Origin: Chthoniobacterales bacterium
GTDB taxonomy: Bacteria; Verrucomicrobiota; Verrucomicrobiia; Chthoniobacterales; UBA10450
Reading direction: 5' to 3'
Length of the DNA stretch: 48,417 bases
NCBI GenBank assembly: GCA_025929155.1
Contig: JAICMR010000004.1
Location: forward strand, 1 to 48,417
Positions within the stretch are counted from its first letter, which is position 1, and each line of letters opens with the position of its first letter. The notes beneath the pieces were generated by a model that made no database searches, was not told the DNA's origin, and saw only the letters and a program-made list of their open reading frames with translations. A program made the position numbers and the translations under genes. This document shows, piece after piece, positions 1 to 11,315 of this stretch.

Positions 1-873
1 GAGATCGAGGAGCGAGCCAGTCGTCGAAATGCCTTCGTTGTACATGATGTCGAATTCGGCCTCGGTGAAAGGCGGCGCGACTTTGTTCTTCACCACTTTG
101 ATTCGCGTCCGATTGCCGGTGACGACGCCATCGGTCTGCTTGATTGCGCCGATCCGGCGGATGTCCATCCGGACACTGGAGTAAAACTTGAGCGCCCGTC
201 CGCCCGGTGTGGTCTCGGGATTGCCAAACATGACGCCGATCTTCTCGCGGATCTGGTTGGTAAAAATGCAGCAGGTCCGCGCCTTGGAGATGAGTGAAGT
301 GAGTTTGCGCAACGCCGCGCTCATCAGCCGCGCCTGGGCGCCAACGGTCGAGTCGCCGATCTCGCCTTCGAGCTCCTGTTTCGTGACGAGGGCCGCCACG
401 GAGTCGAGCACGATCACGTCAAGCGCGTTTGACCTAACGAGTGTCTCAACAATCCGGAGCGCCTCTTCACCGGAGCCTGGCTGGGAAACGAGCAAGTCAT
501 CGAGATCGACGCCAAGCCGGCGCGCGTATTGCGGGTCGAGCGCGTGCTCGACGTCTACAAATGCCGCGAGGCCGCCGCGCTTTTGGGCTTGGGCGATAAT
601 CGTGAGAGTGAGTGTGGTTTTGCCGGAAGATTCAGGGCCGTAAACCTCCACGATACGCCCACGGGGAACGCCGCCGACGCCGAGCGCCCGATCGATCAGA
701 ATGTTGCCCGTCGGGATGACATCGATATCGACAACCCGCTCGTCGCCGAGGCGCATGATCGCGCCGTCGCCGTAGTCTTTCGCGATCTGTTGAATCGCGA
801 GATCGAGGTTTTTATTGCGGGCGGCGACGAGTTTGTCTTCGGTCGGTTTCTCTTCAGCGGTTTTGGAGGCCAT
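1..873 (-). CDS. recA: RecA recombinase, C-terminal part cut by window edge
   Basis: RecA forms ATP-dependent filaments on single-stranded DNA for homologous recombination and SOS induction. The 291 codons in the window read without a stop. They contain Walker A (GPESSGKTT) at residues 79-87, the conserved VEHALDP segment near 107-113 and Walker B (LDVIVLDSV) near 151-159. The DNA-binding loop region follows, with [13 protein letters not shown] and [10 protein letters not shown]. The gene runs off the left end, so the last ~50-60 residues are missing. The ATG at 873-871 matches the usual RecA N-terminal length; I see no strong Shine-Dalgarno sequence in front of it. No copy of the GCCTAACGA motif lies in the visible part (only an acctaacga variant at 432-440). 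The identity is certain. Confidence 0.97.
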   Translation of the reverse strand, partial: MASKTAEEKPTEDKLVAARNKNLDLAIQQIAKDYGDGAIMRLGDERVVDIDVIPTGNILIDRALGVGGVPRGRIVEVYGPESSGKTTLTLTIIAQAQKRGGLAAFVDVEHALDPQYARRLGVDLDDLLVSQPGSGEEALRIVETLVRSNALDVIVLDSVAALVTKQELEGEIGDSTVGAQARLMSAALRKLTSLISKARTCCIFTNQIREKIGVMFGNPETTPGGRALKFYSSVRMDIRRIGAIKQTDGVVTGNRTRIKVVKNKVAPPFTEAEFDIMYNEGISTTGSLLDL

Positions 874-988
874 AGCGGTCTTAGCTACTTCGCGCGGCGG
901 GTTGCGCCAAGCAGAAAAGCGTGACGGAGGAGAACTTTGCCTGAAAACACCGAATGAAAAATATAGCCGCCTTTCACTTCCACAGATG

Positions 989-1020
989 AAAAAAGAGCCG
1001 CAGATCTTCCGATCTGCGGC
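989..1020 (-). terminator. Rho-independent terminator after the hsp20 pair
   Basis: A perfect 10-bp stem (997-1006 with 1011-1020) closes a 4-nt loop. Read on the minus strand it is followed by a run of six T (989-994). It lies 23 bp downstream of the stop of the second small heat-shock gene and separates that unit from recA. Confidence 0.85.
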
Positions 1021-1043
1021 CCCATTTCGCCTAACGAATGAAT

Positions 1044-1421
1044 TTAGGACACGGTGATTTTCCGCGGTTTCACTTCCTCCGCTTTCGGGAGGGTCAGGCT
1101 AACCAAGCCCTGATTGATCCGGGCACTGATCTTCGCACTATCGATCGACGGGTCGATCTCAAACAAGCGCCGGTAATTTTGCGACCGGGATTCACGATGC
1201 AAAAGTGTGCCTTCGGGCAGCGTGGTGTTTTTGCGACCAATAATCGAGAGCTGGTTGTTTTCGACCGAGATCTCGAGCCCGTCTTTGCTCACACCGGGCA
1301 TTTCCAGCTCGAGCAGGTAGCCATCCGGCGTTTCCTGCACGCTCGCGACCGGCGTGATGAATTTCTCGGCCTCGCGGCGGGTACCCGTTTCGTTGTTTTC
1401 GCGGACTAAATTACTTGTCAT
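1044..1421 (-). CDS. Small heat-shock protein (Hsp20/alpha-crystallin), second copy
   Basis: 125-residue ATP-independent holdase of the Hsp20 family, which binds unfolding proteins in the cytoplasm. The alpha-crystallin domain spans about residues 22-118: [20 protein letters not shown] is a typical beta-strand pair, and [12 protein letters not shown] is the conserved G-x-L-x-x-x-x-P-K ending. The C-terminus is KPRKITVS, resembling the tail of its neighbour (KPKKIEVSLK). It lies 24 bp downstream of the other hsp20 gene and is preceded by AAAGGAA, so the two form one transcription unit ended by the terminator at 989-1020. The proteins are only moderately alike, suggesting an old duplication that may give hetero-oligomers (inference). 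Confidence 0.93.
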   Translation of the reverse strand: MTSNLVRENNETGTRREAEKFITPVASVQETPDGYLLELEMPGVSKDGLEISVENNQLSIIGRKNTTLPEGTLLHRESRSQNYRRLFEIDPSIDSAKISARINQGLVSLTLPKAEEVKPRKITVS

Positions 1422-1445
1422 AGAGATTCCTTTCTGTTTGCAGAG

Positions 1446-1916
1446 TTATTTGAGGCTGACTTCGATTTTTTTCGGTTTCGCTTCCTCGGCTTTCGGCATG
1501 GTTACAGTCAGAATGCCATCTTTGTAGGAGGCGGTGACTTTGCCGGCATCGATCGGCGTGGGGAGTGAGATACTGCGACGGAATTTTCCGACAAAGCGTT
1601 CCGTCCGCTCGGCGTTTTCTGCTTTCTGTTCGGAACTCTCTTTGCGCTCACCGGAGATCGTGAGGGTGCCGTCGTGCAAGGAGATGTCGATGTCTTCCTT
1701 GTTCATGCCGGGCAATTCGACGATCGCAACGATGTCATCGGAATTTTGATAGACATCCAGAGACGGAGTCCAACCGTTGAGAAGCTGCGATTGGCGACCG
1801 GCAGCGCCCATGAACGGCAGCTCGAACAGAGTGTTCATCTCGTCGCGGAGATTGGCCCAGCGGTCCAGAGACGGCCACGCATTTGATTCAGGAGATTGAT
1901 AACGAATTAAGCTCAT
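1446..1916 (-). CDS. Small heat-shock protein (Hsp20/alpha-crystallin), first copy
   Basis: 156-residue Hsp20 holdase. The N-terminal ~45 residues contain the arm (MNTLFELPFMG). The alpha-crystallin domain runs from about residue 48 to 150, with VAIVELPGMNKEDIDISLHD and the closing GILTVTMPKAEE. It ends KKIEVSLK. The length fits class A bacterial proteins. The ATG is preceded by AAAGGAA at good spacing. It is the promoter-proximal gene of the pair. The upstream 120 bp are much more AT-rich than the rest of the window and carry two overlapping inverted repeats, consistent with heat-inducible control (inference). Confidence 0.94.
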   Translation of the reverse strand: MSLIRYQSPESNAWPSLDRWANLRDEMNTLFELPFMGAAGRQSQLLNGWTPSLDVYQNSDDIVAIVELPGMNKEDIDISLHDGTLTISGERKESSEQKAENAERTERFVGKFRRSISLPTPIDAGKVTASYKDGILTVTMPKAEEAKPKKIEVSLK

Positions 1917-2001
1917 AGTTTTTCCTTTAGGTAAGTTGATTAGCGATTTCGGTAAAGATAAAGCTAGGAGAATGCCAGGTAATCACCAAAAAGATCGCCA
2001 T

Positions 2002-2036
2002 ATTATAAGTATATACTTACCAGAATCTTATGGTAA
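2002..2036 (-). promoter_or_regulatory. Candidate promoter/operator of the hsp20 pair
   Basis: Seen: a TATAAT hexamer on the minus strand (2002-2007) touches a perfect 14-bp palindrome TAAGTATATACTTA (2006-2019). A second perfect inverted repeat overlaps it, TTACCA (2017-2022) and TGGTAA (2031-2036), separated by 8 bp. It lies about 90 bp upstream of the first hsp20 start, in an AT-rich island. It does not match the CIRCE element, and no good -35 box is visible at 17 bp. The role as operator is inference. Confidence 0.45.
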
Positions 2037-2172
2037 CAAGTCACTTTGATACAAGTCTTTGAATCGGGACACAACGTAACACAATCGCTTTTTGGCCGCT
2101 TCTCGGTTGAGCGTCAAAAAGTCGCTCAATTGGCTCGATTGCGGTCCGCGGTCGAGTTGTTTAATCTGCGGT

Positions 2173-3207
2173 ATGCCTGAAGACCGCGACGAGAAATTAA
2201 TGCGAGCCGCGCTCGCCGAGGCTCGAAAAGGTGTAGGCAAAGTCAGCCCCAATCCCGCCGTTGGGGCGGTCCTTGTTCAACGGAGCCGGATCATCGCGAC
2301 CGGCTATCACCGCGCGGTGGGTTTGCCGCACGCAGAGGTTGAATGCCTGACCGCTGCCGGGAATCGCTCCCTGCGTGAGGCCACCCTCTACGTCACGCTG
2401 GAGCCGTGCTCGACCACCGGCCGCACCCCGCCATGTACCGAAGCGATCGTGCGAGCGGGGATTCGCCGGGTCGTGATCGGTGCGTTGGACGTGAATCCGG
2501 CTCACGCGGGAAGAGCGGTTCGTCAACTAAAGGCAGCCGGCCTCCAAGTAGCCAGCGGCGTGCTCGCGGAGGAATGCGCCCGGCTGAACGAAGCCTTCAA
2601 TCGGTGGATCGTCAGCGGTGAGCCGTTTGTAATTGCCAAGTGTGGAATGAGTCTCGATGGCCGTCTGACCAGGCCGCCTGACGATCCCCGGTGGCTCACG
2701 AGCGCGGCCGCTCGGCGCGACGGGCGGCGATTACGTGCCGAAGTGGACGCGATTCTAATCGGCGCGGAAACTCTCCGGAAGGATGATCCGCGCCTAACGA
2801 CTCGCGGGATTCGGGGCGCCCGCCAGCCGTGGCGCGTTGTTGTTTCACGCTCCGGCCCTCTCCCGCCCGGAGCCCGGATTTTCACCGATCGCTTCGCCGA
2901 TCGCACGCTGATTTATCGGAAAAAAAGTCTGCGCGCAGTCCTCAAGGATCTCGGCCGGAAGCAGGTCACGAGCGTTCTGATCGAAGGAGGTGGCGAAATC
3001 CTCGGTGAAGCCTTCGACGCGCACCTGGTCGACAAGGTGCAGTTTTATCTCGCGCCGCTATTCACTGGCGGGCCGGTCCTGACAGTTGCGGGCAAAGGCG
3101 CGGGCCGAAGCGCCGAAGGGGCGCGAATTCGGGAAATTCGTTACGAACGGATTGGCGTTGATCTGCGCGTTACCGGATATCCGCGTTGGGGTGCCGAAAA
3201 AGCGTGA
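2173..3207 (+). CDS. ribD: RibD, bifunctional riboflavin deaminase/reductase
   Basis: Catalyses two steps of riboflavin synthesis: deamination of the diaminohydroxy-phosphoribosylaminopyrimidine, then NADPH reduction of the ribosyl chain. From the ATG at 2173 the protein has 344 residues, normal for the family. The N-terminal deaminase has the zinc site: H53 in PHAEVEC with E55, then C79 in LEPCS and C88 in TPPCTE. The reductase domain starts near residue 150 (KCGMSLDGRL) and includes AILIGAETLRKDDPRLT. An in-frame upstream ATG at 2092 would add 27 unlike residues and is not preferred. No other riboflavin gene is in view. One GCCTAACGA copy (2792) encodes the LTT of DPRLTT. Confidence 0.95.
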   Translation: MPEDRDEKLMRAALAEARKGVGKVSPNPAVGAVLVQRSRIIATGYHRAVGLPHAEVECLTAAGNRSLREATLYVTLEPCSTTGRTPPCTEAIVRAGIRRVVIGALDVNPAHAGRAVRQLKAAGLQVASGVLAEECARLNEAFNRWIVSGEPFVIAKCGMSLDGRLTRPPDDPRWLTSAAARRDGRRLRAEVDAILIGAETLRKDDPRLTTRGIRGARQPWRVVVSRSGPLPPGARIFTDRFADRTLIYRKKSLRAVLKDLGRKQVTSVLIEGGGEILGEAFDAHLVDKVQFYLAPLFTGGPVLTVAGKGAGRSAEGARIREIRYERIGVDLRVTGYPRWGAEKA

Positions 3208-3264
3208 ATAATTTGCGTGCGCCGGCGTCGTTCTTAACGTTATAGCTAACAAAGGAGGTGAGGT

Positions 3265-3563
3265 ATGAACTTAAAAAAAATTCTTGTGGTTGCAGCGGTT
3301 GTCGGGGCGTTCGCATTCGTTGCCGCGCCAAAATCTGAAGCTCACGTTTCGATCGGGATTGGGATTGGCCTGCCACTGCCGGTGGTCGGCGTCGGGTATT
3401 ATCCGTATGCGTATCCCTATGGTTATCCGTACGCATACAGCGCACCGGTTTACGCGAGCTACGGCTACTACGGGTACCGCCGTCCGATCATTTATCATCG
3501 GCCGGTGGTTTACCGTCGCCCAGTCGTCGCGCTACGACACGGCCACTCCCACCACCACCATCA

Positions 3564-3567
<4 letters not shown>
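3265..3567 (+). CDS. Small exported Tyr/Gly/Pro-rich protein with His-rich tail
   Basis: 100 residues. A signal peptide (basic MNLKK, hydrophobic core, cleavage near SEA-H at about residue 26) is followed by a low-complexity part. That part is rich in Tyr, Pro, Gly and Val (repeats like [13 protein letters not shown]), then Arg-Pro-Val repeats, and it ends in [10 protein letters not shown] strong Shine-Dalgarno sequence (AAAGGAGGTG, 3251-3260) sits 4 bp before the ATG. The His tail could bind Zn, Ni, Cu or Co in the periplasm or at the surface; this is inference from composition only. It resembles many uncharacterised YXWGXW/Tyr-rich exported proteins; I do not recognise a named family. Its stop codon overlaps the stop of the convergent rpoD by 2-4 bases inside a TTAGGC. 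Confidence 0.75.
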
Positions 3568-5516
<1,949 letters not shown>

Positions 5517-5541
5517 TCCATGCCCGAGCTTGGGAGCCGAG

Positions 5542-7344
5542 CTAGCGGTTCGGCGAAAGCCGTGAAAATTCATCGAGCTGCCCACGGAGGTCAACAACTT
5601 GTTTCTGGAGAGTGACGATCTCACCGGGGCTGATCTGCGGCAGTTTCATCCGGCTCTCGGCAGCTTTGAGGCGGCGGCGTAACGCCGGCAGACGCAAACC
5701 CTGCCACCACTCACGCGCGACCGTTTCCGCTTTCGGCGGCATTTTTTGCAAAAGCCACCCGGAGACTAACGATTCCTCCTCCGACGCGAGGGTGGAGAGG
5801 AAGAGGTTGAGTGAGGCGGGATCGTCCGGCCGCAGGTCAGCCGCCAGGATCCGGCCGAGCATTTCGGTTCCCGGCGTTTCCTCGATCACCTCGGGCCATT
5901 CCTGTTCGAGAAGAAAATCTCGCGCGGCACTGTCGCGCAAAGCGAGCAGACAAAGGAGCGCGATCTCGTGTCGAGGTGCGGGTGCGACGGTGCGCGCGGG
6001 GCGCTGCGGTTCATTAGGCAGACGCGCGCGGGAAGTTTTTGGGACAAGATTCGCAAAATCGGCCGGCGCAACGCCGAGGCGCGCCGAAACCTTGCTGATG
6101 ACTTCATTGCGCATGAGCGGGTCATGCACGCGCAGGACAGTCTCGGCAAGTTGCCGCGCGACCTGCATCTTAGTTCCGAGATTTGCCAAGTCGCTCGTGG
6201 CCGTCGCGCGCTCGATCCAAAAGTCGAAAAAATCACGCGCTCCCGCGATCCGTTGCGCGAAGGTTTCCGCGCCATCTTTCCGGACTAACGAATCGGGATC
6301 TTCGCCCGGCGGCATCTCCGCGACGCGCACGATTAGGTCGTGTTGCAGGAGCGGCTCGAGGGAACGCTCCGCTGCCTTTTCCCCCGCGGCGTCGGCATCG
6401 AAACAAAGCACCACCTCGTTGACGTAGCGCTTCAAAACCCTGGCCTGATCTTCTGTAAACGCGGTGCCCTGCGGCGCAACCACGTTCGTTAGGCCAGCCT
6501 CGAAGAGCGTGATCAGGTCGAGCTGGCCTTCGCAGACGATCGCACTTCCCGCCTCGATCAAGCCCCGCTTGGTTTTGTGCAAACCGTAAAGAATGCGGCC
6601 CTTGCGAAAGAGCGGCGTCTCAGGCGAGTTGAGATATTTTGCGCCCTCTTTTTCGCTCTGCAAAATGCGCCCGCTGAAAGCCAGCACTTCGCCGAGATCG
6701 TTGCAGATCGGAAACATCAGCCGCCCTCGGAAGCGATCGTAAACCTCGCCGTCAGTTCGCTCTTCATCGCGCAATTTCACGAGCCCGCTCTGCAAAAGCG
6801 TGCGGCGCGTGTAGCCGCGGTCGAGCGCCCACTTCAGACAGGCATCCCAACTCTCCGGCGCGAAACCGAGCTGCCAGGATTTCGCAACTGCGGGAGTAAT
6901 GCCGCGCGTTTTCAGATACTCGCGAGCCGGCGCAGCGAACTCGCGTTTCAAGAGATTTTCCTGAAACCATTCGGCCGTCTCAGCGTGCAACTTCAGGAGC
7001 ATCTGCCGCGCTTCGTGTTGACGATCATCCTGGACGTTGCTGCCGCGTTCCTCGATCACTGGAATGCCCGCCCGCGCGGCGAGTTTCTTCACCGCTTCCG
7101 GGAAATTGATGTGCTCGTAGAGACTCACGAACTTGAAGACGCCCCCGCCCTCGCCGCAGCCGAAACATTTAAAGATCTGCCGCTGCGGATTGACCGTAAA
7201 AGAGGGCGATTTTTCTTGATGAAACGGGCAAAGCGCCTTCCAGGTCGCCCCCGCGCGCTTGAGCGGAAAATAAGAGCCAATCACTTCCACGATGTCATTC
7301 GCGGCCGCGACCTGTTCGATCGTTTGCGTCGGGATGGTGCCCAT
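5542..7344 (-). CDS. dnaG: DNA primase DnaG
   Basis: Makes RNA primers for DNA replication. 600 residues. The N-terminal CHC2 zinc finger has C39-P-F-H42 and C60-F-G-C63. The primase core follows, then the TOPRIM domain near 265-345 with the acidic motifs CEGQLDLI and [15 protein letters not shown], which bind the catalytic metals. The C-terminal part is the helical region that contacts the replicative helicase. The ATG at 7344 follows GAGGAAAA at long spacing. It is the first gene of the dnaG-rpoD unit and is divergent from nfeD (82 bp apart). A GCCTAACGA copy at 6486 encodes the LTN of the TOPRIM segment AGLTNVV. Confidence 0.96.
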   Translation of the reverse strand: MGTIPTQTIEQVAAANDIVEVIGSYFPLKRAGATWKALCPFHQEKSPSFTVNPQRQIFKCFGCGEGGGVFKFVSLYEHINFPEAVKKLAARAGIPVIEERGSNVQDDRQHEARQMLLKLHAETAEWFQENLLKREFAAPAREYLKTRGITPAVAKSWQLGFAPESWDACLKWALDRGYTRRTLLQSGLVKLRDEERTDGEVYDRFRGRLMFPICNDLGEVLAFSGRILQSEKEGAKYLNSPETPLFRKGRILYGLHKTKRGLIEAGSAIVCEGQLDLITLFEAGLTNVVAPQGTAFTEDQARVLKRYVNEVVLCFDADAAGEKAAERSLEPLLQHDLIVRVAEMPPGEDPDSLVRKDGAETFAQRIAGARDFFDFWIERATATSDLANLGTKMQVARQLAETVLRVHDPLMRNEVISKVSARLGVAPADFANLVPKTSRARLPNEPQRPARTVAPAPRHEIALLCLLALRDSAARDFLLEQEWPEVIEETPGTEMLGRILAADLRPDDPASLNLFLSTLASEEESLVSGWLLQKMPPKAETVAREWWQGLRLPALRRRLKAAESRMKLPQISPGEIVTLQKQVVDLRGQLDEFSRLSPNR

Positions 7345-7426
7345 GAAAGTCGCTCTTTTTCCTCGTGAGGAATCGGGAGCGATGGCAGATTAACGCACTG
7401 CCTTCGGGCCTCCAAACGATCTTCTT

Positions 7427-8833
7427 ATGACCCGCTTCGCGCCGCGCATTCTTTCAGTTTTTGTGGCCACTCTCTTTTCGTTAGGCACAGCTTCTGCGCG
7501 CGAGGATGTCCGCGCGGGCGATGTGGTCGTGGTGCCGCTCCGGGGGGAAATAAATTCCACGCTCTCTGTCTTTCTCCGACGCGCCGAAAAAACCGCCGAG
7601 AGCAATGGAGCGCGCGCCATCATTTTCGACATGGACACGTATGGGGGCGGCCTCGAGGCGGCTGAGGAGATCACCGGGATTCTGAATCACGCCACCATTC
7701 CAACCTACACCTACATCAATTCCAACGCCGGCTCGGCCGGGGCGCTCATTGCCCTGGCGACGCGTCACATTTACATGGCGCCGGTGAGCGCGATCGGAGC
7801 TGCGGCGCCGATCGCTTCGACCGGCCAGGATCTTTCCGAGACGCTGAAAGAAAAAACCATCTCCTATTGGTCGGCGCTGATTCGCGGCACCGCCCTGCGC
7901 AACGGCCACAACCCCGATGTGGGCGAAGCATTCATGAACAAGGAGAAAGAGGTGAAGATCGGCAACAAAGTCGTCCACCCGAAGGGCTCGCTCCTCACGC
8001 TCAACGCGCAGGAAGCGACCGAGAAATTCAACGGCAAACCGCTGCTCGCGGACGGCATCGCCGAATCCGTCCCCGACCTGATGCAAAAGGCGGGGCTGCG
8101 CGGCGAGGTCGTGCAATTCAATCCGAGCGGTTTTGAGCAACTGGCCTTCTGGCTGACCAAACTTGCGCCGCTCTTATTGTTAGGCGGAATCATGGGCGCG
8201 TATCTCGAATTCAAGATTCCGGGCTTCGGGATCGCTGGCATCGTCTCCGCGATCTGCTTCGCGCTCTTTTTTCTCGGGCATTATTTCGCCGGATTGGCGG
8301 GTTGGGAGACGGTTGCACTTTTCGTGCTCGGCTTCGTCCTGGTGCTCGTCGAGGTTTTGTTTTTCGGACACTCGACGATTGTAGTCGGCGTTGTCGGAGT
8401 GCTTCTGATGCTGGCGTCGTTGCTCTGGGCGATGATCGACCGCTATCCGGGGCAGGGAATTTTTCCGAGCGGCGGAATGCTAAAAGTGCCAGTGACCAAC
8501 CTCTTCATTACTCTGATCGCAGCCGCCGCGTTGATCGCTTTGCTCGCGCGCTTTCTGCCTCAGACCAGCATCTACCGGCGATTCATTCTGTCCACCGTCA
8601 ACCCGCCGGGGCCATCGTTAGGCGAACCGGTTCGGGCCTTCGTTCCAGCGGTGCCGCTCGCGCCCGGGATGCTGGGACGGAGCCTGACGATCCTGCGCCC
8701 GAGCGGGAAAGCGCAGTTCGAGGACCGCGTAGTTGATGTCGTGACCGAGGGTGAATTCATCGCCCCGGAAACGCCGGTCGCCGTCATCGCGACCGACGGA
8801 ATGCGCGTTGTCGTCCGGGGAGTAGTCGCGTGA
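7427..8833 (+). CDS. nfeD: NfeD-family membrane serine protease (ClpP-like plus NfeD domain)
   Basis: 468 residues: a signal peptide (1-24), then a ClpP/SppA-like protease domain to about residue 235. Ser103 (in NAGSAGALIALA) and Lys141 or Lys143 (KEKTISYW) are the likely catalytic dyad, by analogy to the archaeal PH1510 type. Four membrane segments follow at about 240-380, then a soluble OB-fold NfeD domain at the C-terminus (VRAFVPAVPLAPGMLG to VVVRGVVA). These proteins are linked to membrane quality control, often with a stomatin (SPFH) partner. No stomatin gene is next to it here. The stop overlaps the start of the following permease gene by one base (TGATG). Two TCGTTAGGC copies (7478, 8615) both encode SLG. 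Confidence 0.9.
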   Translation: MTRFAPRILSVFVATLFSLGTASAREDVRAGDVVVVPLRGEINSTLSVFLRRAEKTAESNGARAIIFDMDTYGGGLEAAEEITGILNHATIPTYTYINSNAGSAGALIALATRHIYMAPVSAIGAAAPIASTGQDLSETLKEKTISYWSALIRGTALRNGHNPDVGEAFMNKEKEVKIGNKVVHPKGSLLTLNAQEATEKFNGKPLLADGIAESVPDLMQKAGLRGEVVQFNPSGFEQLAFWLTKLAPLLLLGGIMGAYLEFKIPGFGIAGIVSAICFALFFLGHYFAGLAGWETVALFVLGFVLVLVEVLFFGHSTIVVGVVGVLLMLASLLWAMIDRYPGQGIFPSGGMLKVPVTNLFITLIAAAALIALLARFLPQTSIYRRFILSTVNPPGPSLGEPVRAFVPAVPLAPGMLGRSLTILRPSGKAQFEDRVVDVVTEGEFIAPETPVAVIATDGMRVVVRGVVA

Positions 8834-9702
8834 TGTCGCGCCGGAACGAGGTCGACTTCGAAGCGCGCTCTTCGTTCTCGCGCAACCTCCGCATGGCGCT
8901 GAGTTACCTCGCGCTGCTCGTCTGCACCATTTTCGCGCTTTATCCGGTCAGCCGCCTCGTCACGATCGCGCTCCGGCCGGCCGATCAACCGCTCTCCTCG
9001 TCGCTCGCGCTGATCCCGCACGGCGCAAGCCTAACGAACTTCCGGATCCTGCTTTTCGAGACGCCGTTTCTGCGCTGGCTTGCCAATTCCACCTTGATCG
9101 CGCTTGCCGTCACCGTGACCGGCGTTGCCCTCGCTTCGACTGCGGGTTACGCGCTCTCGCGCTTCCGGTTCCTGGGGCGCAGCGCGACGCTCAACGGCTT
9201 GCTTGTCACCCAAATCTTCCCGGCCACGATGCTGCTCCTGCCGCTCTACCTCATCCTGATCAAGCTCAGTCTCATCAACAGCTATCTTGGCGTGATCATC
9301 ATCTATAGCGCGACCGCGCTGCCGTTCTGCATTTGGCAGCTCAAAGCCTATTACGACACGATTCCGCTTTCGCTCGAGGAGGCGTCGAAAATCGACGGCT
9401 GTACCCGCTGGCAGTCGTTTTACCTGGTGGTTCTGCCGCTTTCCCTCCCGGCGCTCGCCATCACCGCGCTCTTCTCGTTCATGACCGCCTGGAACGAGTA
9501 CGTCATTGCCGCGGTCGTTCTTCACGATGTTGACCGCTTTACGCTCCCGCTCGGGTTGAAGATGTTTCAGTCCAACCTGAGCACGCAGTGGGGATTGTAT
9601 GCGGCTGGCGCGCTGCTTGTTTCGATTCCGGTCGTTCTGCTCTTTCTGGCCTTGAGCCGGTATCTCGTCTCAGGTTTGCGGTCCGGCGGTGTCAAAAGCT
9701 GA
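8833..9702 (+). CDS. ABC transporter permease, MalG/carbohydrate type
   Basis: 289 residues with six hydrophobic segments and the cytoplasmic EAA loop (EEASKIDGCTRWQSFY, then LPLSLPALAI) that docks on the ATPase. This is typical of the second permease subunit (MalG/UgpE type) of sugar ABC importers. The start is the ATG at 8833, overlapping the nfeD stop, so translation is probably coupled. A GTG three bases upstream is less likely. The usual partners (MalF-type permease, binding protein, ATPase) are not in this window, which makes it an orphan subunit here. The substrate cannot be told from sequence. One GCCTAACGA copy (9029) encodes LTN. Confidence 0.88.
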   Translation: MSRRNEVDFEARSSFSRNLRMALSYLALLVCTIFALYPVSRLVTIALRPADQPLSSSLALIPHGASLTNFRILLFETPFLRWLANSTLIALAVTVTGVALASTAGYALSRFRFLGRSATLNGLLVTQIFPATMLLLPLYLILIKLSLINSYLGVIIIYSATALPFCIWQLKAYYDTIPLSLEEASKIDGCTRWQSFYLVVLPLSLPALAITALFSFMTAWNEYVIAAVVLHDVDRFTLPLGLKMFQSNLSTQWGLYAAGALLVSIPVVLLFLALSRYLVSGLRSGGVKS

Positions 9703-9813
9703 GAGGTTCTCTGCGATCGTTTTCGAGCAAAGACGGCGAGCGGGCTGGTTGAATGGAAAACAGCGACGCGGGAGAATAGCAACAACTGCCACGCCGCCGG
9801 CGAGTCTGCTCGC

Positions 9814-10638
9814 CTAACGAGTCCGCGCTTCCTCGATCAGGCGCGTCAGGTAACCTGAGAAATGCTCCCGATTTAATCGTCCCACCGGTCGCAATTCCCA
9901 GTCTCGATATCCCATCTCGAAAAGCAGGTCGCCGATCAGCGGCCGCAAAGTCTCCACATCTTCCGTCGTGAAAAATTCGCGCCAATTGTCCCACGAAGCA
10001 GTTCGCCGGGTTCGCTCGTATTCTCCGACTTCGCGTCGTCCCGATAATTTAAACCCGAGATAATTTTCGAGGTCGGCGAGATCGTTTTGCATGAAAGTCT
10101 CATAGCGCACCAGATAGCCGGCCTCGCCTAACGAGCGGAGGAAGTTCCAATAGTTCCGGTTCGCGACGTGCCCGCTCTCGGTGAAGAGCCACGCGCTCGA
10201 ATAGCCGTTCCAGCGCATGATCCGATTGGTTTCGCCGCAGAGGTCGGCGAAGGAGATTCCTGAAGGATTTTCTTCCTTCCTCCGTACCAGTTCGACCATC
10301 GCGCGCAGCTGCGCATCGGAGACAGAACGATTCTGCGCACGGCCGTAGATGGCGTAGAGAAAACTGCTCAAGGCCTGGTCGCGCGGATCGCGGATGATTT
10401 TGACGATCCGATCGAAGCGGACCTGTGACTCGTTCCGAAGCACGCTCGTCAGGCGCGGGATCTCCTGTGTCCATTGACCGTGCAAAAGCTTCGAAACCGC
10501 GTGTGGTGCTCGATCGCGCGAAAGCGCCTCATCCGGCTTTGGCTCCATCACGAAAGCCGCGTCTGGGAGTGAGTGCTGAATGGTTTTCGCGAGCACGGTG
10601 GTGCCACTCTTGCCTTGGCCGAAAACGAGAACCTTCAT
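9814..10638 (-). CDS. Sulfotransferase-family protein
   Basis: 274 residues. The N-terminal GQGKSGTTVLAKTI (about residues 8-21) is the P-loop-like 5'-phosphosulfate-binding site of PAPS-dependent sulfotransferases. RIVKIIRDPRDQALSSFLY (about 84-102) is the 3'-phosphate-binding motif, with the typical R-D-P-R and Ser. The family transfers sulfate from PAPS to hydroxyl or amino groups of carbohydrates, lipids or peptides; the acceptor here is unknown. It stands alone between the permease and the lipoproteins. The stop codon is TAG inside a TCGTTAGGC copy (9812), and another copy (10126) encodes SLG. Confidence 0.85.
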   Translation of the reverse strand: MKVLVFGQGKSGTTVLAKTIQHSLPDAAFVMEPKPDEALSRDRAPHAVSKLLHGQWTQEIPRLTSVLRNESQVRFDRIVKIIRDPRDQALSSFLYAIYGRAQNRSVSDAQLRAMVELVRRKEENPSGISFADLCGETNRIMRWNGYSSAWLFTESGHVANRNYWNFLRSLGEAGYLVRYETFMQNDLADLENYLGFKLSGRREVGEYERTRRTASWDNWREFFTTEDVETLRPLIGDLLFEMGYRDWELRPVGRLNREHFSGYLTRLIEEARTR

Positions 10639-10934
10639 CGTGTTTTCTTATGGTTGGCGACGAGTCCTACAGACGCGAGCGCTTTGATCTGGGGCGACCA
10701 AATATCCTTAGCGGGCGAGCAACAGCGCGCTGTTAGCGGAATCGAAAAAGATTCGGTGATGTCTGCGCAACCAATGCTTCCGAGCGGCCCGTTGGAGAAA
10801 TCACTCCAACGGAGGCAGAACGTGCAGCGACAGATCTGGGCTCCGGATCGATTCTCGAAGGCAGAATTGCAACCTCAGTTCCGCAAACGTAATTTAATTC
10901 GATCTTCGAATCCGCCGACAGCGAAACCGTCCCT
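10639..10934. other. Intergenic region, no gene seen
   Basis: 296 bp between the divergent sulfotransferase and first lipoprotein genes. Reading frames across it look like chance. It must hold promoters for both sides, but I cannot point to convincing -35/-10 pairs or a repeat. Confidence 0.5.
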
Positions 10935-11222
10935 ATGAAAAAGCGCTTCACAATTCTTCTAATTTGCGCCGCCGCGATCTTTGCGGGTTGCTCCACTCCG
11001 CAGCCCAACACGCCTCTCCCGCCGCAAGCTGTCGTTAGGCAAAATCGGCCGGTAAAAATGATCAACGGCGAACCCTATGTCTATGTTACGGGCGAACTGG
11101 GCAGCAACGTTCCAGGCCGCTGGGTTCCACAAGACAGCGCGGCTGCGCAGAATCTGCCGAGTGACACGGAAGCGGTCGATCAAGGCACTCTGCAAAAGTG
11201 GCAGGGCGGCGGCTATCGTTAG
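10935..11222 (+). CDS. Small lipoprotein, paralogue 1
   Basis: 95 residues. A lipoprotein signal peptide ends in the lipobox FAGC, with Cys19 as the lipidation site. A Pro-rich linker is followed by a conserved core: VKMINGEPYVYVTGELGSN, then PGRWVPQDSAAAQ. The same core is in the next gene (VKIINGKRCVYVHQELGSN, then PGRWVPEDSAEAQ), so the two are tandem paralogues. I do not recognise a named family. The residue after Cys19 is Ser, so outer-membrane sorting is expected by the usual rule. The stop TAG lies inside a TCGTTAGGC copy (11216), and another copy (11032) encodes VRQ in the linker. Confidence 0.75.
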   Translation: MKKRFTILLICAAAIFAGCSTPQPNTPLPPQAVVRQNRPVKMINGEPYVYVTGELGSNVPGRWVPQDSAAAQNLPSDTEAVDQGTLQKWQGGGYR

Positions 11223-11315
11223 GCTGGGGAAAAGCTGAATTAGCCTCTCGGATTCCCGTATCTCGATCGGCGAATATGCTTGCCAAGCGAACGCCGACGA
11301 AGGGGAGTGTTTCCT

